Source: Rugosimonospora sp040255525
GTDB taxonomy: Bacteria; Actinomycetota; Actinomycetes; Mycobacteriales; Micromonosporaceae
DNA length: 64,000 bases
Direction of reading: 5' to 3'
Assembly (NCBI GenBank): GCA_040255525.1
Contig: JBDZVD010000010.1
Location: 1 to 64,000, forward strand
The notes beneath the pieces were generated by a model. The model was given only the letters and a program-made list of their open reading frames with translations. It was not told where the DNA came from and did no database searches. The position numbers and the translations under genes were made by a program. Each line of letters starts with the position of its first letter. Position 1 is the stretch's first letter. Positions 1-8,071 of the stretch are shown here, piece by piece.

Positions 1-297
1 GCCGGTGTCGCGCTGGCCGGCGGTGCGGCCTGGCTGGGCAGTGTGGCGGAGTTCGCCGCGCATCGGGTCCGCCGGGCGCCGGGGACGCTGCGCCACCCGC
101 TGGCCCTGGCGGCCACGAGCGTGGCGATTCCACCGGTGGCCACGGCCGCCTGGTGCGCCGGCTGGTGGCGCCACCGGGGCGGCCGGCCGCTGCCGGTGAC
201 CCGTGGTGCCGCCGCGCCCGAGTCCGGGCCGGCGGCCGGCGCCGGGCTGCCGGTGAGCGACCCGGGAACCGGGCGGAAAACGGTGGTGCGGCCGTGA
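1..297 (+). CDS. C-terminal part of a membrane-associated glycosyltransferase (partial)
   Basis: The reading frame is open from the first base and stops at 297, so only about 98 C-terminal residues are present. They contain two hydrophobic stretches (around AGVALAGGAAWL and LALAATSVAIPPVATAAW) followed by a basic WWRHR segment and a Pro/Gly-rich tail. The pattern of alternating hydrophobic segment, AIPPVA and a tryptophan/arginine-rich stretch is common at the C-terminus of actinobacterial family 2 glycosyltransferases. Its stop overlaps the GTG start of the next gene (GTGA), so it is the upstream member of the heptose operon. The assignment rests on C-terminal style and context only. Confidence 0.5.
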   Translation, partial: AGVALAGGAAWLGSVAEFAAHRVRRAPGTLRHPLALAATSVAIPPVATAAWCAGWWRHRGGRPLPVTRGAAAPESGPAAGAGLPVSDPGTGRKTVVRP

Positions 298-2051
298 CGC
301 CGACCACCTGTGGCGGTGCCGCCGCGCCGTGGCTGCGCGCGGTCGGTGGGTCGCGATCCGGTCCGCGGGACGGCTTTCCGCCGGCGGCTGTGCACCGGTT
401 CGAGGCGGTGCTCTTCGACCGCGACGGCACGCTGGTCGAGGACGTGCCGTACAACGCCGATCCTCGGCTGGTATGCCCGGTGCCGGGTGCCCGCGAGGCG
501 CTGGACCGGTTGCGCGCGGCCGGGCTGAAGCTCGGCGTGATCACCAACCAGTCGGCGATCGGCCGCGGCCTGGCCACCGCCGAACAGGTCGAGGCGGTCA
601 ACCGGCGGGTCGAGGAGTTGCTGGGCACGTTCGACACGTGGCAGGTGTGCCCGCACGACGCGTACGACGGCTGCGCCTGCCGCAAGCCGGCACCCGGGAT
701 GGTGCTGGAGGCCGCGGCGGCGCTCGGGGTGGCTACCCCGGAGTGCGTGGTGGTCGGCGACATCGGCGCCGACCTGGCCGCCGCGGCGGCAGCGGGCGCC
801 TGCGGTGTCCTGGTGCCTGCTCCGATGACCCGGGTCGGCGAAGTGGCCGCGGCGGCCGTGGTCGCCGCCGATCTGGCCGGGGCGGTCGACTGGATCCTCG
901 GCACGGACGCCGGGGCCGGTGCCGTCCCGGGCGCGGACTCCGTTCCGGATACCGGCGCGGCCGGCCATGCCGGTACCACCCTCGGCGCTTCGCCCGGCTC
1001 TCAACCCGCTTTCGCACCCGGCGGGGCGATCCCCGCCGGGCCCGCCCCGCGCGGCCGGCGGGTGCTGGCCGTGCGCGCCGACTCGGCCGGCGACGTGCTG
1101 CTCTGCGGGCCCGCCATCCGGGCTCTGGCTGGCCGGGCGGGACGGGTGACGCTGCTGTGCGGGCCGCGCGGCGCGCAGGCGGCGGAGTTGCTGCCCGGCG
1201 TCGACGCCATGCTCACCTGGGCGGCGCCGTGGACCGACGCCGGGGCGCCGCCGGTCGATCCGGAGCGGACCGCCTGGCTGCGTTCCGCGGTGCGGGAGCG
1301 CGGCATCGAGGAGGCCGTCGTCTTCACCTCGTTCCACCAGTCGGCCCTGCCGTTCGCCCTGCTGCTGCGGCTGGCCGGGGTGGCGAGGATCAGCGCGATC
1401 AGCGACGACTGGCCGGGCAGCCTGCTGGACGTGCGTCATCGCGTGCCGCCGGGCGTACCGGAGCCGGAGCGGGCGCTGTCCCTGGCCCTGGCGGCCGGGT
1501 ACCCGCTCCCCGACGGCGACGACGGCCGCCTGCGCGTGACGATCCGCTCCCGGGATCGCGATCGGCGCCGGGTGGTGGTGCATCCCGGCGCCTCGGTACC
1601 CGCCCGGGCCGCTCCCGCCGACCTGTACGCCCGGATCGTCAAGACGCTGCACGGCGACGGGTTCGAGGTCACCGTCACCGGCGGACCCGGCGAGCGTGAC
1701 CTCACCGCCCAGGTCGCCGCGGCGTACGCCACCGACCTCGGCGGCCGCACCAGCCTGCGCGAGCTCGGTGAGCTGATCGCGGCCGCCGGTGCGGTGGTCG
1801 TCGGCAACACCGGCCCGGCGCACCTGGCGGCGGCGACCGGTACGCCGGTGGTCAGCCTGTTCGCGCCCACGGTCCCGTTCTCCCAATGGGGCCCGTACCG
1901 GGTGCCGCACGTGCGCCTCGGCGCGGCGATGGCGCCCTGCGCGGGCACCCGCGCCACCCGGTGCCCGGTCCCGGGCCATCCGTGCCTCGCCGGGATCGAC
2001 GAACAGGAGGTTCTCGCCGCCGTGCGTACGCTGACCGGAGTCCGGCCATGA
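294..2051 (+). CDS. GmhB-type heptose bisphosphate phosphatase fused to a GT9 heptosyltransferase
   Basis: This is a 585-residue two-domain protein. Residues about 38-215 are a HAD-IIIA phosphatase with DRDGT (residues 42-46), TNQSAIGRG, a Cys/His cluster CPHDAYDGCAC like the zinc loop of GmhB, and VVGDIGADLAAA. In the family this domain removes the 7-phosphate of D-glycero-D-manno-heptose 1,7-bisphosphate. Residues about 255-585 are a GT9 (ADP-heptose transferase) domain with RADSAGDVLL, VVVHPGAS and GNTGPAHLAAATGTPVV. The GTG at 294 overlaps the previous stop, and the gene ends in an ATGA overlap with the next. Single-function GmhB and GT9 proteins are the norm, so the fusion links activation and transfer in one chain. 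A Gly/Ala/Pro-rich linker of about 40 residues separates the domains. Confidence 0.85.
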   Translation: MTPTTCGGAAAPWLRAVGGSRSGPRDGFPPAAVHRFEAVLFDRDGTLVEDVPYNADPRLVCPVPGAREALDRLRAAGLKLGVITNQSAIGRGLATAEQVEAVNRRVEELLGTFDTWQVCPHDAYDGCACRKPAPGMVLEAAAALGVATPECVVVGDIGADLAAAAAAGACGVLVPAPMTRVGEVAAAAVVAADLAGAVDWILGTDAGAGAVPGADSVPDTGAAGHAGTTLGASPGSQPAFAPGGAIPAGPAPRGRRVLAVRADSAGDVLLCGPAIRALAGRAGRVTLLCGPRGAQAAELLPGVDAMLTWAAPWTDAGAPPVDPERTAWLRSAVRERGIEEAVVFTSFHQSALPFALLLRLAGVARISAISDDWPGSLLDVRHRVPPGVPEPERALSLALAAGYPLPDGDDGRLRVTIRSRDRDRRRVVVHPGASVPARAAPADLYARIVKTLHGDGFEVTVTGGPGERDLTAQVAAAYATDLGGRTSLRELGELIAAAGAVVVGNTGPAHLAAATGTPVVSLFAPTVPFSQWGPYRVPHVRLGAAMAPCAGTRATRCPVPGHPCLAGIDEQEVLAAVRTLTGVRP

Positions 2052-3016
2052 ACATCCTGTTGTGGCACGTGCACGGCGCCTGGACGACCGCGTTCGTCAG
2101 CGGCCGTCACACCTACTACGTGCCGGTCCTGCCCGACCGGGGCCCCGACGGCCGGGGCCGCGCCCGCACCTACGACTGGCCGCGGTCGGTGGTCGAACGG
2201 ACCCCGGAACAGCTCGCCGGTACCGACCTCGACGTCGTGGTCCTGCAACGCCCGTCCGAGTTCGCACTGGCGTCGGCGTGGACCGGCCGGACACCGGGGC
2301 GAGCGCTACCGGCGGTGTACGTCGAGCACAACACGCCGCGCGGCGACGTGCCGCTCACCCGCCACCCCTGCGCGGACCGCGACGACCTGCGCCTGGTACA
2401 CGTCACCCACTTCAACGACCTGTTCTGGGACGCGGGCGGCACGGCCACGACGGTGATCGAGCACGGCATCCCGGACCCCGGCGAGCGCTACACCGGCGCC
2501 CAGGAGCGGCTGGCGACCGCGGTCAACGAGCCGGTCCGCCGGGGCCGGGTGACCGGTACCGACCTGCTGGCACCGTTCGCCGCGGTGGCTCCGCTCGACG
2601 TGTTCGGCATGGGGGTACGCGGGCTGTCTGGTCACCTGGGTGTCCGGGTCGGCGAGTACGACGACCTGCCCCAGACCGGCATGCACGCGCAGCTGGCCGG
2701 CCGCCGCGCGTACCTGCACCTGATGCGCTGGACGTCGTTGGGCCTGTCGCTGCTGGAGGCGATGAGCCTCGGGATGCCGGTCGTCGTGCTGGGCAGCACC
2801 GAGGCGGTCGAGGCGGTACCCGGCGACGCGGGGATCGTCTCCACCCGGCTGGCGACGCTGATCGATGGTGCCCGATGGCTCTTGGAGGACCCGGAGGCCG
2901 CGCGGCGGATGGGAAAGCGCGCCCGCGCGGCGGCTCAACAGCGGTACCACCTGTCCCGCTTCCTGGCTGAGTGGGACCGCCTACTGGAGGAGGTGACCGG
3001 GTGCGCATCGCCATGA
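2048..3016 (+). CDS. GT4-like glycosyltransferase
   Basis: A 322-residue cytoplasmic protein with a retaining GT-B type C-terminal half. The E-x7-E-like motif LSLLEAMSLGMPVVV and the following nucleotide-sugar loop STEAVEAVPGDAG are characteristic of family GT4. The N-terminal half (MNILLWHVHG, VYVEHNTPRGDVP, VTHFNDLFWD) forms the acceptor domain. The ATG overlaps the upstream stop (ATGA), and the next gene starts 15 bases before this one ends, so expression is translationally coupled. The sugar and acceptor are not readable from the sequence. The operon suggests a role in building the heptose-containing glycan. Confidence 0.75.
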   Translation: MNILLWHVHGAWTTAFVSGRHTYYVPVLPDRGPDGRGRARTYDWPRSVVERTPEQLAGTDLDVVVLQRPSEFALASAWTGRTPGRALPAVYVEHNTPRGDVPLTRHPCADRDDLRLVHVTHFNDLFWDAGGTATTVIEHGIPDPGERYTGAQERLATAVNEPVRRGRVTGTDLLAPFAAVAPLDVFGMGVRGLSGHLGVRVGEYDDLPQTGMHAQLAGRRAYLHLMRWTSLGLSLLEAMSLGMPVVVLGSTEAVEAVPGDAGIVSTRLATLIDGARWLLEDPEAARRMGKRARAAAQQRYHLSRFLAEWDRLLEEVTGCASP

Positions 3017-4242
3017 TTTCCGAGCATGCCAGCCCGCTGGCCACGCTTGGCGGTGTCGACGCGGGCGGCCAGAACGCACACGTGGCCGCACTGGCACGCG
3101 CCGTCGCGGCGCTCGGCCACGAGGTGCGGGTCTACACCAGACGCGACGGACCGCACCTTCCACCGGTGGCGGCGCTGGCACCGGGCGTGGACGTGCTGCA
3201 CGTACCGGCCGGGCCGGCCCGGCCGATCCCGAAGGACGACCTGCCGCCGTACATGGACGAGTTCGGCCGCTTTCTGGGCGGGGCGTGGCAGCGGGAGGCG
3301 TGGCGACCCGACGTGGTACACGCGCACTTCTGGATGAGCGGCCTGGCCGCGCTCACCGCGCGCCGCTACCTGGCGGCGCCGCTCGTGCAGACCTACCACG
3401 CCCTCGGTACCGTCAAGCGACGCCACCAGGGCAGCGCGGACACCTCGCCGCCCGGCCGCGTCGACGCGGAACGGCGCGTCGGCCTGGCCGCCGACCGGGT
3501 CGTCGCCCAGTGCACGGACGAGGTGGCCGAACTGGCCGCCATGGGCATCACCGGCTCCGCGGTGGCGGTCGTACCGTCCGGTGTGGACACCCGCCGGTTC
3601 ACCCCGCGGGGTCCGGCCGTGCCGCGGGCGGACGCCCCGCGCATCCTGTCGGTGGGCCGGCTGGTGCCCCGCAAGGGGCACGCGGACCTCATCGACGCGC
3701 TGGTCGGCGTGCCCGGCGTGGAACTCGTGATCATCGGCGGCGGTGACGCCGGCCGGCCCGACGACGACCCGGAGCACCGCGCGCTGCGGGAACGGGCCCG
3801 CGCGGCGGGGGTGGCCGACCGGGTACGGCTGGCCGGCGCCGTCGACGCCGCGGGGATGCCGGCCTGGTACCGGTCCGCGGACATCGTGGCCTGCGCTCCC
3901 TGGTACGAGCCGTTCGGGCTCACCCCGTTGGAGGCGATGGCCACCGGGGTGCCGGTCGTCGGCTACGGCGTCGGCGGCCTGCTCGACACGGTCGTACCGG
4001 GGGTCAGCGGCGAACTGGTCGGCCCGCGCGAGGTGGCCGCGCTGGCCGCCGCGCTGCGCGAGCTGACCGCGGCGCGCCGGCTGCGGCGCAGGTACGGCGC
4101 GGCCGGCGTGCGGCGCGCCCGCACCTATTACCAGTGGCCGACCATCGCCGAGCGGATCGTCGAGGTCTACCGCGACGCGGCAAAGGAATTTCTCGCCGGC
4201 GAGGTGCCGGCCCCGACCCGGAAGGCGGTGACCGCGGCATGA
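3001..4242 (+). CDS. GT4 family glycosyltransferase
   Basis: A 413-residue GT-B enzyme. The N-terminus VRIAMISEHASPLATLGG and GGQNAHVAALARAVAALGHEV is the Gly-rich acceptor-domain loop of GT4 enzymes related to MshA and sucrose-phosphate synthases. The C-terminal half has SVGRLVPRKGHADLIDAL and the catalytic E-x7-E region YEPFGLTPLEAMATGVPVV. The GTG at 3001 is chosen because it begins the conserved first strand and follows GGAGGTGACC in the end of the previous gene. The stop overlaps the gmhA-like start as ATGA. Acceptor and donor are unknown. Confidence 0.8.
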   Translation: MRIAMISEHASPLATLGGVDAGGQNAHVAALARAVAALGHEVRVYTRRDGPHLPPVAALAPGVDVLHVPAGPARPIPKDDLPPYMDEFGRFLGGAWQREAWRPDVVHAHFWMSGLAALTARRYLAAPLVQTYHALGTVKRRHQGSADTSPPGRVDAERRVGLAADRVVAQCTDEVAELAAMGITGSAVAVVPSGVDTRRFTPRGPAVPRADAPRILSVGRLVPRKGHADLIDALVGVPGVELVIIGGGDAGRPDDDPEHRALRERARAAGVADRVRLAGAVDAAGMPAWYRSADIVACAPWYEPFGLTPLEAMATGVPVVGYGVGGLLDTVVPGVSGELVGPREVAALAAALRELTAARRLRRRYGAAGVRRARTYYQWPTIAERIVEVYRDAAKEFLAGEVPAPTRKAVTAA

Positions 4243-4856
4243 GTGACACGTCAACACACCTCGCGGATCTGCGAACGGCCGTCGGCGCGCTGGACCGCGA
4301 CGCGGCGCGCCTGGAACGCTGGGCGGTCCACCTGGCCGCCACGCTGCACACCGGCGGCCGGCTGCTGGCCGCCGGCAACGGTGGCAGCGCTGCCCAGGCC
4401 CAGCACCTGGTCGCCGAACTGGTCGGCAAGCTGGACCGCGACCGTCCACCGCTGTCGGCCATCGCGCTGTCCGCGGAGACCTGCGGGCTGACCGCGATCG
4501 GCAACGACTACGGCTTCGAACAGGTCTTCGCCCGCCAGGTCACGGCGCACGCCCGCCCCGGCGACGTGGTGATGCTGCTGTCGACCAGCGGCGGATCGCC
4601 CAACGTGCTCGCCGCCGGCGAGGCGGCGAAGGCCAGCGGGGCACGCCTGTGGGCGATGACCGGCGCGGCACCGAATCCACTGGCCGGGCTCGGCGACGAC
4701 GCGCTCGCCGTTGCCAGCAAGGACACCCAGGTGGCGCAGGAGGTGCATCTGGTCGCCATACACCTGCTGTGCGCCCGGATCGACGTGGCGCTGGCCGCCC
4801 TGCCGTTCGCGGATCCGGTGGAGTGGGCCACCACGCCGGCCGGGGTTTCGGCGTGA
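4239..4856 (+). CDS. gmhA: Sedoheptulose 7-phosphate isomerase (SIS domain)
   Basis: A 205-residue SIS-domain protein, the usual GmhA size. It carries AAGNGGSAAQAQHLVAELVG, the sugar-phosphate loop LLSTSGGSPNVLAA, and the C-terminal AQEVHLVAIHLLC helix typical of GmhA. The family converts sedoheptulose 7-phosphate to D-glycero-D-manno-heptose 7-phosphate, the first step of heptose activation. The neighbours HldE and the GmhB domain provide the next steps, which supports the call. Both ends are four-base overlaps with adjacent genes. Confidence 0.87.
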   Translation: MSDTSTHLADLRTAVGALDRDAARLERWAVHLAATLHTGGRLLAAGNGGSAAQAQHLVAELVGKLDRDRPPLSAIALSAETCGLTAIGNDYGFEQVFARQVTAHARPGDVVMLLSTSGGSPNVLAAGEAAKASGARLWAMTGAAPNPLAGLGDDALAVASKDTQVAQEVHLVAIHLLCARIDVALAALPFADPVEWATTPAGVSA

Positions 4857-5012
4857 CCGAGCGCACCGAGCGGAGCGAGGGCCACGAGGGCGTGCCCGCG
4901 CGTTTCGGCGTGACCGAGCGCACCGAGCGGAGCGAGGGCCACGAGGGCGTGCCCCCGCGTTTCGGCATGACCGAGCGCACCGAGCGGAGCGAGGGCCACG
5001 AGGGCGTGCCGC
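4845..5012 (+). repeat. Triplicated 57-bp in-frame tandem repeat at the hldE start
   Basis: Three head-to-tail copies begin at 4845, 4902 and 4959, and the third diverges after about 54 bases. The core CACCGAGCGGAGCGAGGGC is almost identical in all copies. The length is a multiple of three, so each copy adds TERTERSEGHEGVP-like residues and a new GTG/ATG start in the same frame. It lies exactly at the gmhA-hldE junction. Confidence 0.9.
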
Positions 5013-6463
5013 GCAAGTCCCGGGTGACCGGGCCGGTCGTCGTTGTCGGCGACGCGCTGCTGGACCGGGACGTCACCGGTACCGTCGACCGCCTCGCGCC
5101 GGACGCCCCGGTACCGGTACTGGCCCAGCGGCGCGTCGACGAGCGGGCCGGGGGTGCGGGTCTGGCCGCGGTGCTGGCCGCCCGGGACGGGCACGAGGTG
5201 ATCCTGGTGACCGCGACCGGCGACGACGACGCCGGATGGCGGCTGCGGGCCCTGCTGGCCGATGACGGGGTGCGCGTGGTCGACCTCGACCTCGACGGCA
5301 CCACCCCCGAGAAAATCCGGATGTGCGCCGGGGAGCAGGTCATGCTCCGCCTCGACCGGGGCGGCGGGCGGGCCGTCGGGAACGGGCCGGCCCGGGACGC
5401 GCTGGCCGCGCTCGCGACCGCCCGGGCCGTCGTGGTCAGCGACTACGGGCGGGGCGTGACGGCGATCCCCGCACTGCGCGACGCGCTGGCCGCGGCTGCC
5501 CGCCGGGTACCGGTGGTCTGGGACCCGCATCCGCGCGGCACCGACCCGGTGCCCGGTTGCCGGTTGGTCACCCCGAACGAACGGGAGATGGCCGCGCATG
5601 TCGACCCGCCGGGCCAGCCGCCGCTGTCCCGGTTCGCGGCGCTGACCACCGCCGCCCGCAGGGCGGCGCGACTCTGGTCGGCCCGGGCGATCGCGGTCAC
5701 TCTCGGCTCCGACGGCGCGCTGCTCAGCCAGCATCGCTCGACACCGCTGCTGATTCCCGCGCCGGACAAGAGCACGGCGGATCCGTGTGGTGCCGGTGAC
5801 CGGTTCGCGACCGCGGCGGCGATCGCCCTGAGCGAGGGCGCGCTGGTCACGGAGGCGGTGCAGGCCGGGGTGGCGCGGGCGGCGCGGTTCGTCGCCGCCG
5901 GAGGCGCCCGCCGGCACTGGCCGCCGGCCCGGTCGCCGCTCGTGCCGGCCGGCGGTGGCCGTCGGGCCGGGCTGGTCGTCGCGGAGGTACGCGCGCGCGG
6001 CGGCGTGGTGGTGGCCACCGGAGGGTGCTTCGACATCCTGCACGCCGGACACATCGCGACTCTCACCGCGGCCCGGGATCTCGGCGACTGCCTCATCGTG
6101 TGCGTCAACTCCGACGAGAGCGTGGCGCGCCTGAAGGGCCCGGGCCGGCCGCTGACGCCGGCTGGCGACCGGGTGCGGATGCTCGCCGCGCTGTCCTGTG
6201 TGGACGCTGTGGCGGTGTTCGAGGAGAACACGCCGGTACGGGTCCTCGACGAACTGCGGCCGGACATCTGGGTCAAGGGCGGCGACTACCTGCTCGACGA
6301 CACGGGTGCCGGGCCGGCTCTGCCCGAGGCCGACATCGTCAGCGGCCGGGGCGGCCAGTGCGTGCTGGTCCCGTACCTGTCCGGCTATTCGACCACGGGC
6401 ATCATTCAGGCGGCGCGGACCGCGTCGCCTTCCGGCAGCGAGGAGTACGCCAACCATGACTGA
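4853..6463 (+). CDS. hldE: Bifunctional heptose 7-phosphate kinase / heptose 1-phosphate adenylyltransferase
   Basis: From the GTG at 4853 the protein is 536 residues; from the GTG at 5024 it is 479, close to usual HldE size. The N-terminal PfkB-type kinase starts at VVVVGDALLDRDVTGT and contains the anion-hole motif CGAGDRFATAAA near residue 311. The C-terminal nucleotidyltransferase starts near residue 389 with GGCFDILHAGHI (the HxGH motif) and has WVKGGDYL. The enzyme phosphorylates heptose 7-phosphate at C1 and, after dephosphorylation by GmhB, adds AMP to make ADP-heptose. The first about 57 residues are three copies of a 19-residue repeat, each opening with an in-frame GTG or ATG (4853, 4910, 4967), and the true start may be 5024. 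Confidence 0.85.
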   Translation: MTERTERSEGHEGVPARFGVTERTERSEGHEGVPPRFGMTERTERSEGHEGVPRKSRVTGPVVVVGDALLDRDVTGTVDRLAPDAPVPVLAQRRVDERAGGAGLAAVLAARDGHEVILVTATGDDDAGWRLRALLADDGVRVVDLDLDGTTPEKIRMCAGEQVMLRLDRGGGRAVGNGPARDALAALATARAVVVSDYGRGVTAIPALRDALAAAARRVPVVWDPHPRGTDPVPGCRLVTPNEREMAAHVDPPGQPPLSRFAALTTAARRAARLWSARAIAVTLGSDGALLSQHRSTPLLIPAPDKSTADPCGAGDRFATAAAIALSEGALVTEAVQAGVARAARFVAAGGARRHWPPARSPLVPAGGGRRAGLVVAEVRARGGVVVATGGCFDILHAGHIATLTAARDLGDCLIVCVNSDESVARLKGPGRPLTPAGDRVRMLAALSCVDAVAVFEENTPVRVLDELRPDIWVKGGDYLLDDTGAGPALPEADIVSGRGGQCVLVPYLSGYSTTGIIQAARTASPSGSEEYANHD

Positions 6464-7142
6464 GTTCGGCAACATTCTGATCAGCGGCGGTGCCAGCGGC
6501 CTGGGCGCCGCGGTCGCCGACGCGGTGACCAAGGCCGGCGCCAATCCCATGGTGCTCGACCTGAACGCACCCCGGGCCGACGTGCCGCACCGGCGGGTCG
6601 ACCTGACCGACACCCGCGCGGCCGAGGCGGCCACCGCCGAACTCATCGCGGAGTGCGGCGGGGTCGACGCGGTCGTGACCGCGGCCGGCATCGACATTCC
6701 GGGCCGCATCGACGAGGTCTCCGGCGCCGACTGGGAGCGGGTGGTGGCCGTCGATCTGCTCGGGGTCGCCGCGGTCATCCGCGCCGCGCTGCCCGGACTG
6801 CGGGAGTGCCGGGGGCACATCGTCACCGTGGCGTCCACCCTGGGCCTGCGCGCGGTCTCCGACGCGACCGCGTACTGCGCCGCCAAGTTCGGCGTGGTCG
6901 GCCTGACCCGGGCGCTGGCCGCCGAACTCGCCGGGCAGGTCGGCGTCACCCTGCTGGTACCGGGCGGGATGCAGACCAGCTTTTTCGACGGGCGCAGTGC
7001 GCAGTACGCGCCGGGCCCCGACGCCACACTCAACGACCCGGCAGCGGTGGCGGAGACCGTGCTGTTCGCGCTCCGGCAGCCGCCCGGGTGCGCGGTGCGC
7101 GAGCTGGTCGTCACCCCGCACATGGAGCCGTCGTACCCGTGA
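6456..7142 (+). CDS. Short-chain dehydrogenase/reductase (SDR)
   Basis: A 228-residue classical SDR. It has the Rossmann glycine motif SGGASGLGAAV at the N-terminus, TAAGID in the position of NNAG, a catalytic Ser in VTVASTLGLR and the YCAAK active-site pair. It acts on a hydroxyl or keto group with NAD(P)H. It is much shorter than HldD-type extended SDR epimerases, so it is unlikely to be the ADP-heptose 6-epimerase. It overlaps hldE by eight bases and the next gene by four, so it belongs to the heptose operon and may modify the sugar. The substrate is not known. Confidence 0.82.
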   Translation: MTEFGNILISGGASGLGAAVADAVTKAGANPMVLDLNAPRADVPHRRVDLTDTRAAEAATAELIAECGGVDAVVTAAGIDIPGRIDEVSGADWERVVAVDLLGVAAVIRAALPGLRECRGHIVTVASTLGLRAVSDATAYCAAKFGVVGLTRALAAELAGQVGVTLLVPGGMQTSFFDGRSAQYAPGPDATLNDPAAVAETVLFALRQPPGCAVRELVVTPHMEPSYP

Positions 7143-8068
7143 ACCTCCTGGTGCTGCGAGCGCTCGGGATCGGCGACCTGGCCGCCGCCGTACCGGCCCT
7201 GCGTGGGCTGCGGCGGGCGTACCCGGGCGCCCGCATCGACCTGGCGGTGCCGGCATGGCTCGCGCCACTGGTCCGGCTCACCGGTGCCGTCGACTCCATT
7301 GTGGACACACCGGGCCTGGTGCCGCTGCGGGTACCGGCGCCCGATGTCGCGGTCAACCTGCACGGCCGGGGACCACAGTCCCACCGGATCCTGCGGGGCA
7401 CCGAGCCCGGGCGGCTGCTCGCCTTCGCCTGCCCGGACGCCGGGTACGACCAAGGTCCACAGTGGAGTGCCGCTTCCACGGTCGAGCACGAGGTGCACCG
7501 CTGGTGCCGGCTGCTCGCCTGGTACGGCATCGCGGGCGACCCCACGGACCTGGCCCTCATCCGCCCGGACGAGCCGGCCCCGGTCGCCGGTGCGGCGGTG
7601 GTGCACCCCGGCGCCAAGGCGCCCGGCCGGCGCTGGCCGCCGGAGCGGTTCGCCGGCGTCGCCCGCGCTCTGGAGGCCGACGGGCACAAGGTGGTCGTCT
7701 CCGGTTCACCGGCCGACACCGGCCTTGCGGTCCGGGTCGCCCGGCTGGCGGGCCTGCCGCCCGACCGGGTGCTCGCCGGCCGTACCGGCGTGGGCGCGCT
7801 CGCCGCACTCGTCGCGGCCGCCCGCCTGGTCGTCAGCGGCGACACCGGCATCGCTCATCTGGCCACCGGGTACGGCATCCCGTCGGTGGTGCTGTTCGGG
7901 CCGGTGTCCCCGGCCGAGTGGGGGCCGCCGCGCCAGCCGCGCCACCAGAGCCTGTGGCGGCCGGCGCACCGACCGGCGCCACCGTCGGGTGTCCATCCCG
8001 CACTGCTCGCGCTGACCGCCGCCGACGTGCTGTCGGCGGTCCACACGGCCCTGTCGGCCGGGGTGTAG
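7139..8068 (+). CDS. GT9 family (heptosyltransferase-like) glycosyltransferase
   Basis: A 309-residue GT9 protein with LLVLRALGIGDLAAAVPALR at the N-terminus, VVHPGAKAPGRRWPPERFA in the nucleotide-sugar domain and SGDTGIAHLATGYGIPSVVLFG, the classic GT9 signature. The family transfers heptose from ADP-heptose in LPS core synthesis. Here the acceptor must be a different glycan, because nothing else suggests an outer membrane. The GTG start overlaps the SDR stop (GTGA). It is a stand-alone relative of the GT9 domain encoded at 294-2051. Confidence 0.85.
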   Translation: MNLLVLRALGIGDLAAAVPALRGLRRAYPGARIDLAVPAWLAPLVRLTGAVDSIVDTPGLVPLRVPAPDVAVNLHGRGPQSHRILRGTEPGRLLAFACPDAGYDQGPQWSAASTVEHEVHRWCRLLAWYGIAGDPTDLALIRPDEPAPVAGAAVVHPGAKAPGRRWPPERFAGVARALEADGHKVVVSGSPADTGLAVRVARLAGLPPDRVLAGRTGVGALAALVAAARLVVSGDTGIAHLATGYGIPSVVLFGPVSPAEWGPPRQPRHQSLWRPAHRPAPPSGVHPALLALTAADVLSAVHTALSAGV

Positions 8069-8071
8069 GAG

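Noticed and set aside
4508..7687. A very long minus-strand open frame opposite the heptose genes
   Set aside because: It mirrors real plus-strand genes, is Arg/Gly/Pro/His-rich and has no domain. High GC content makes such antisense frames common.
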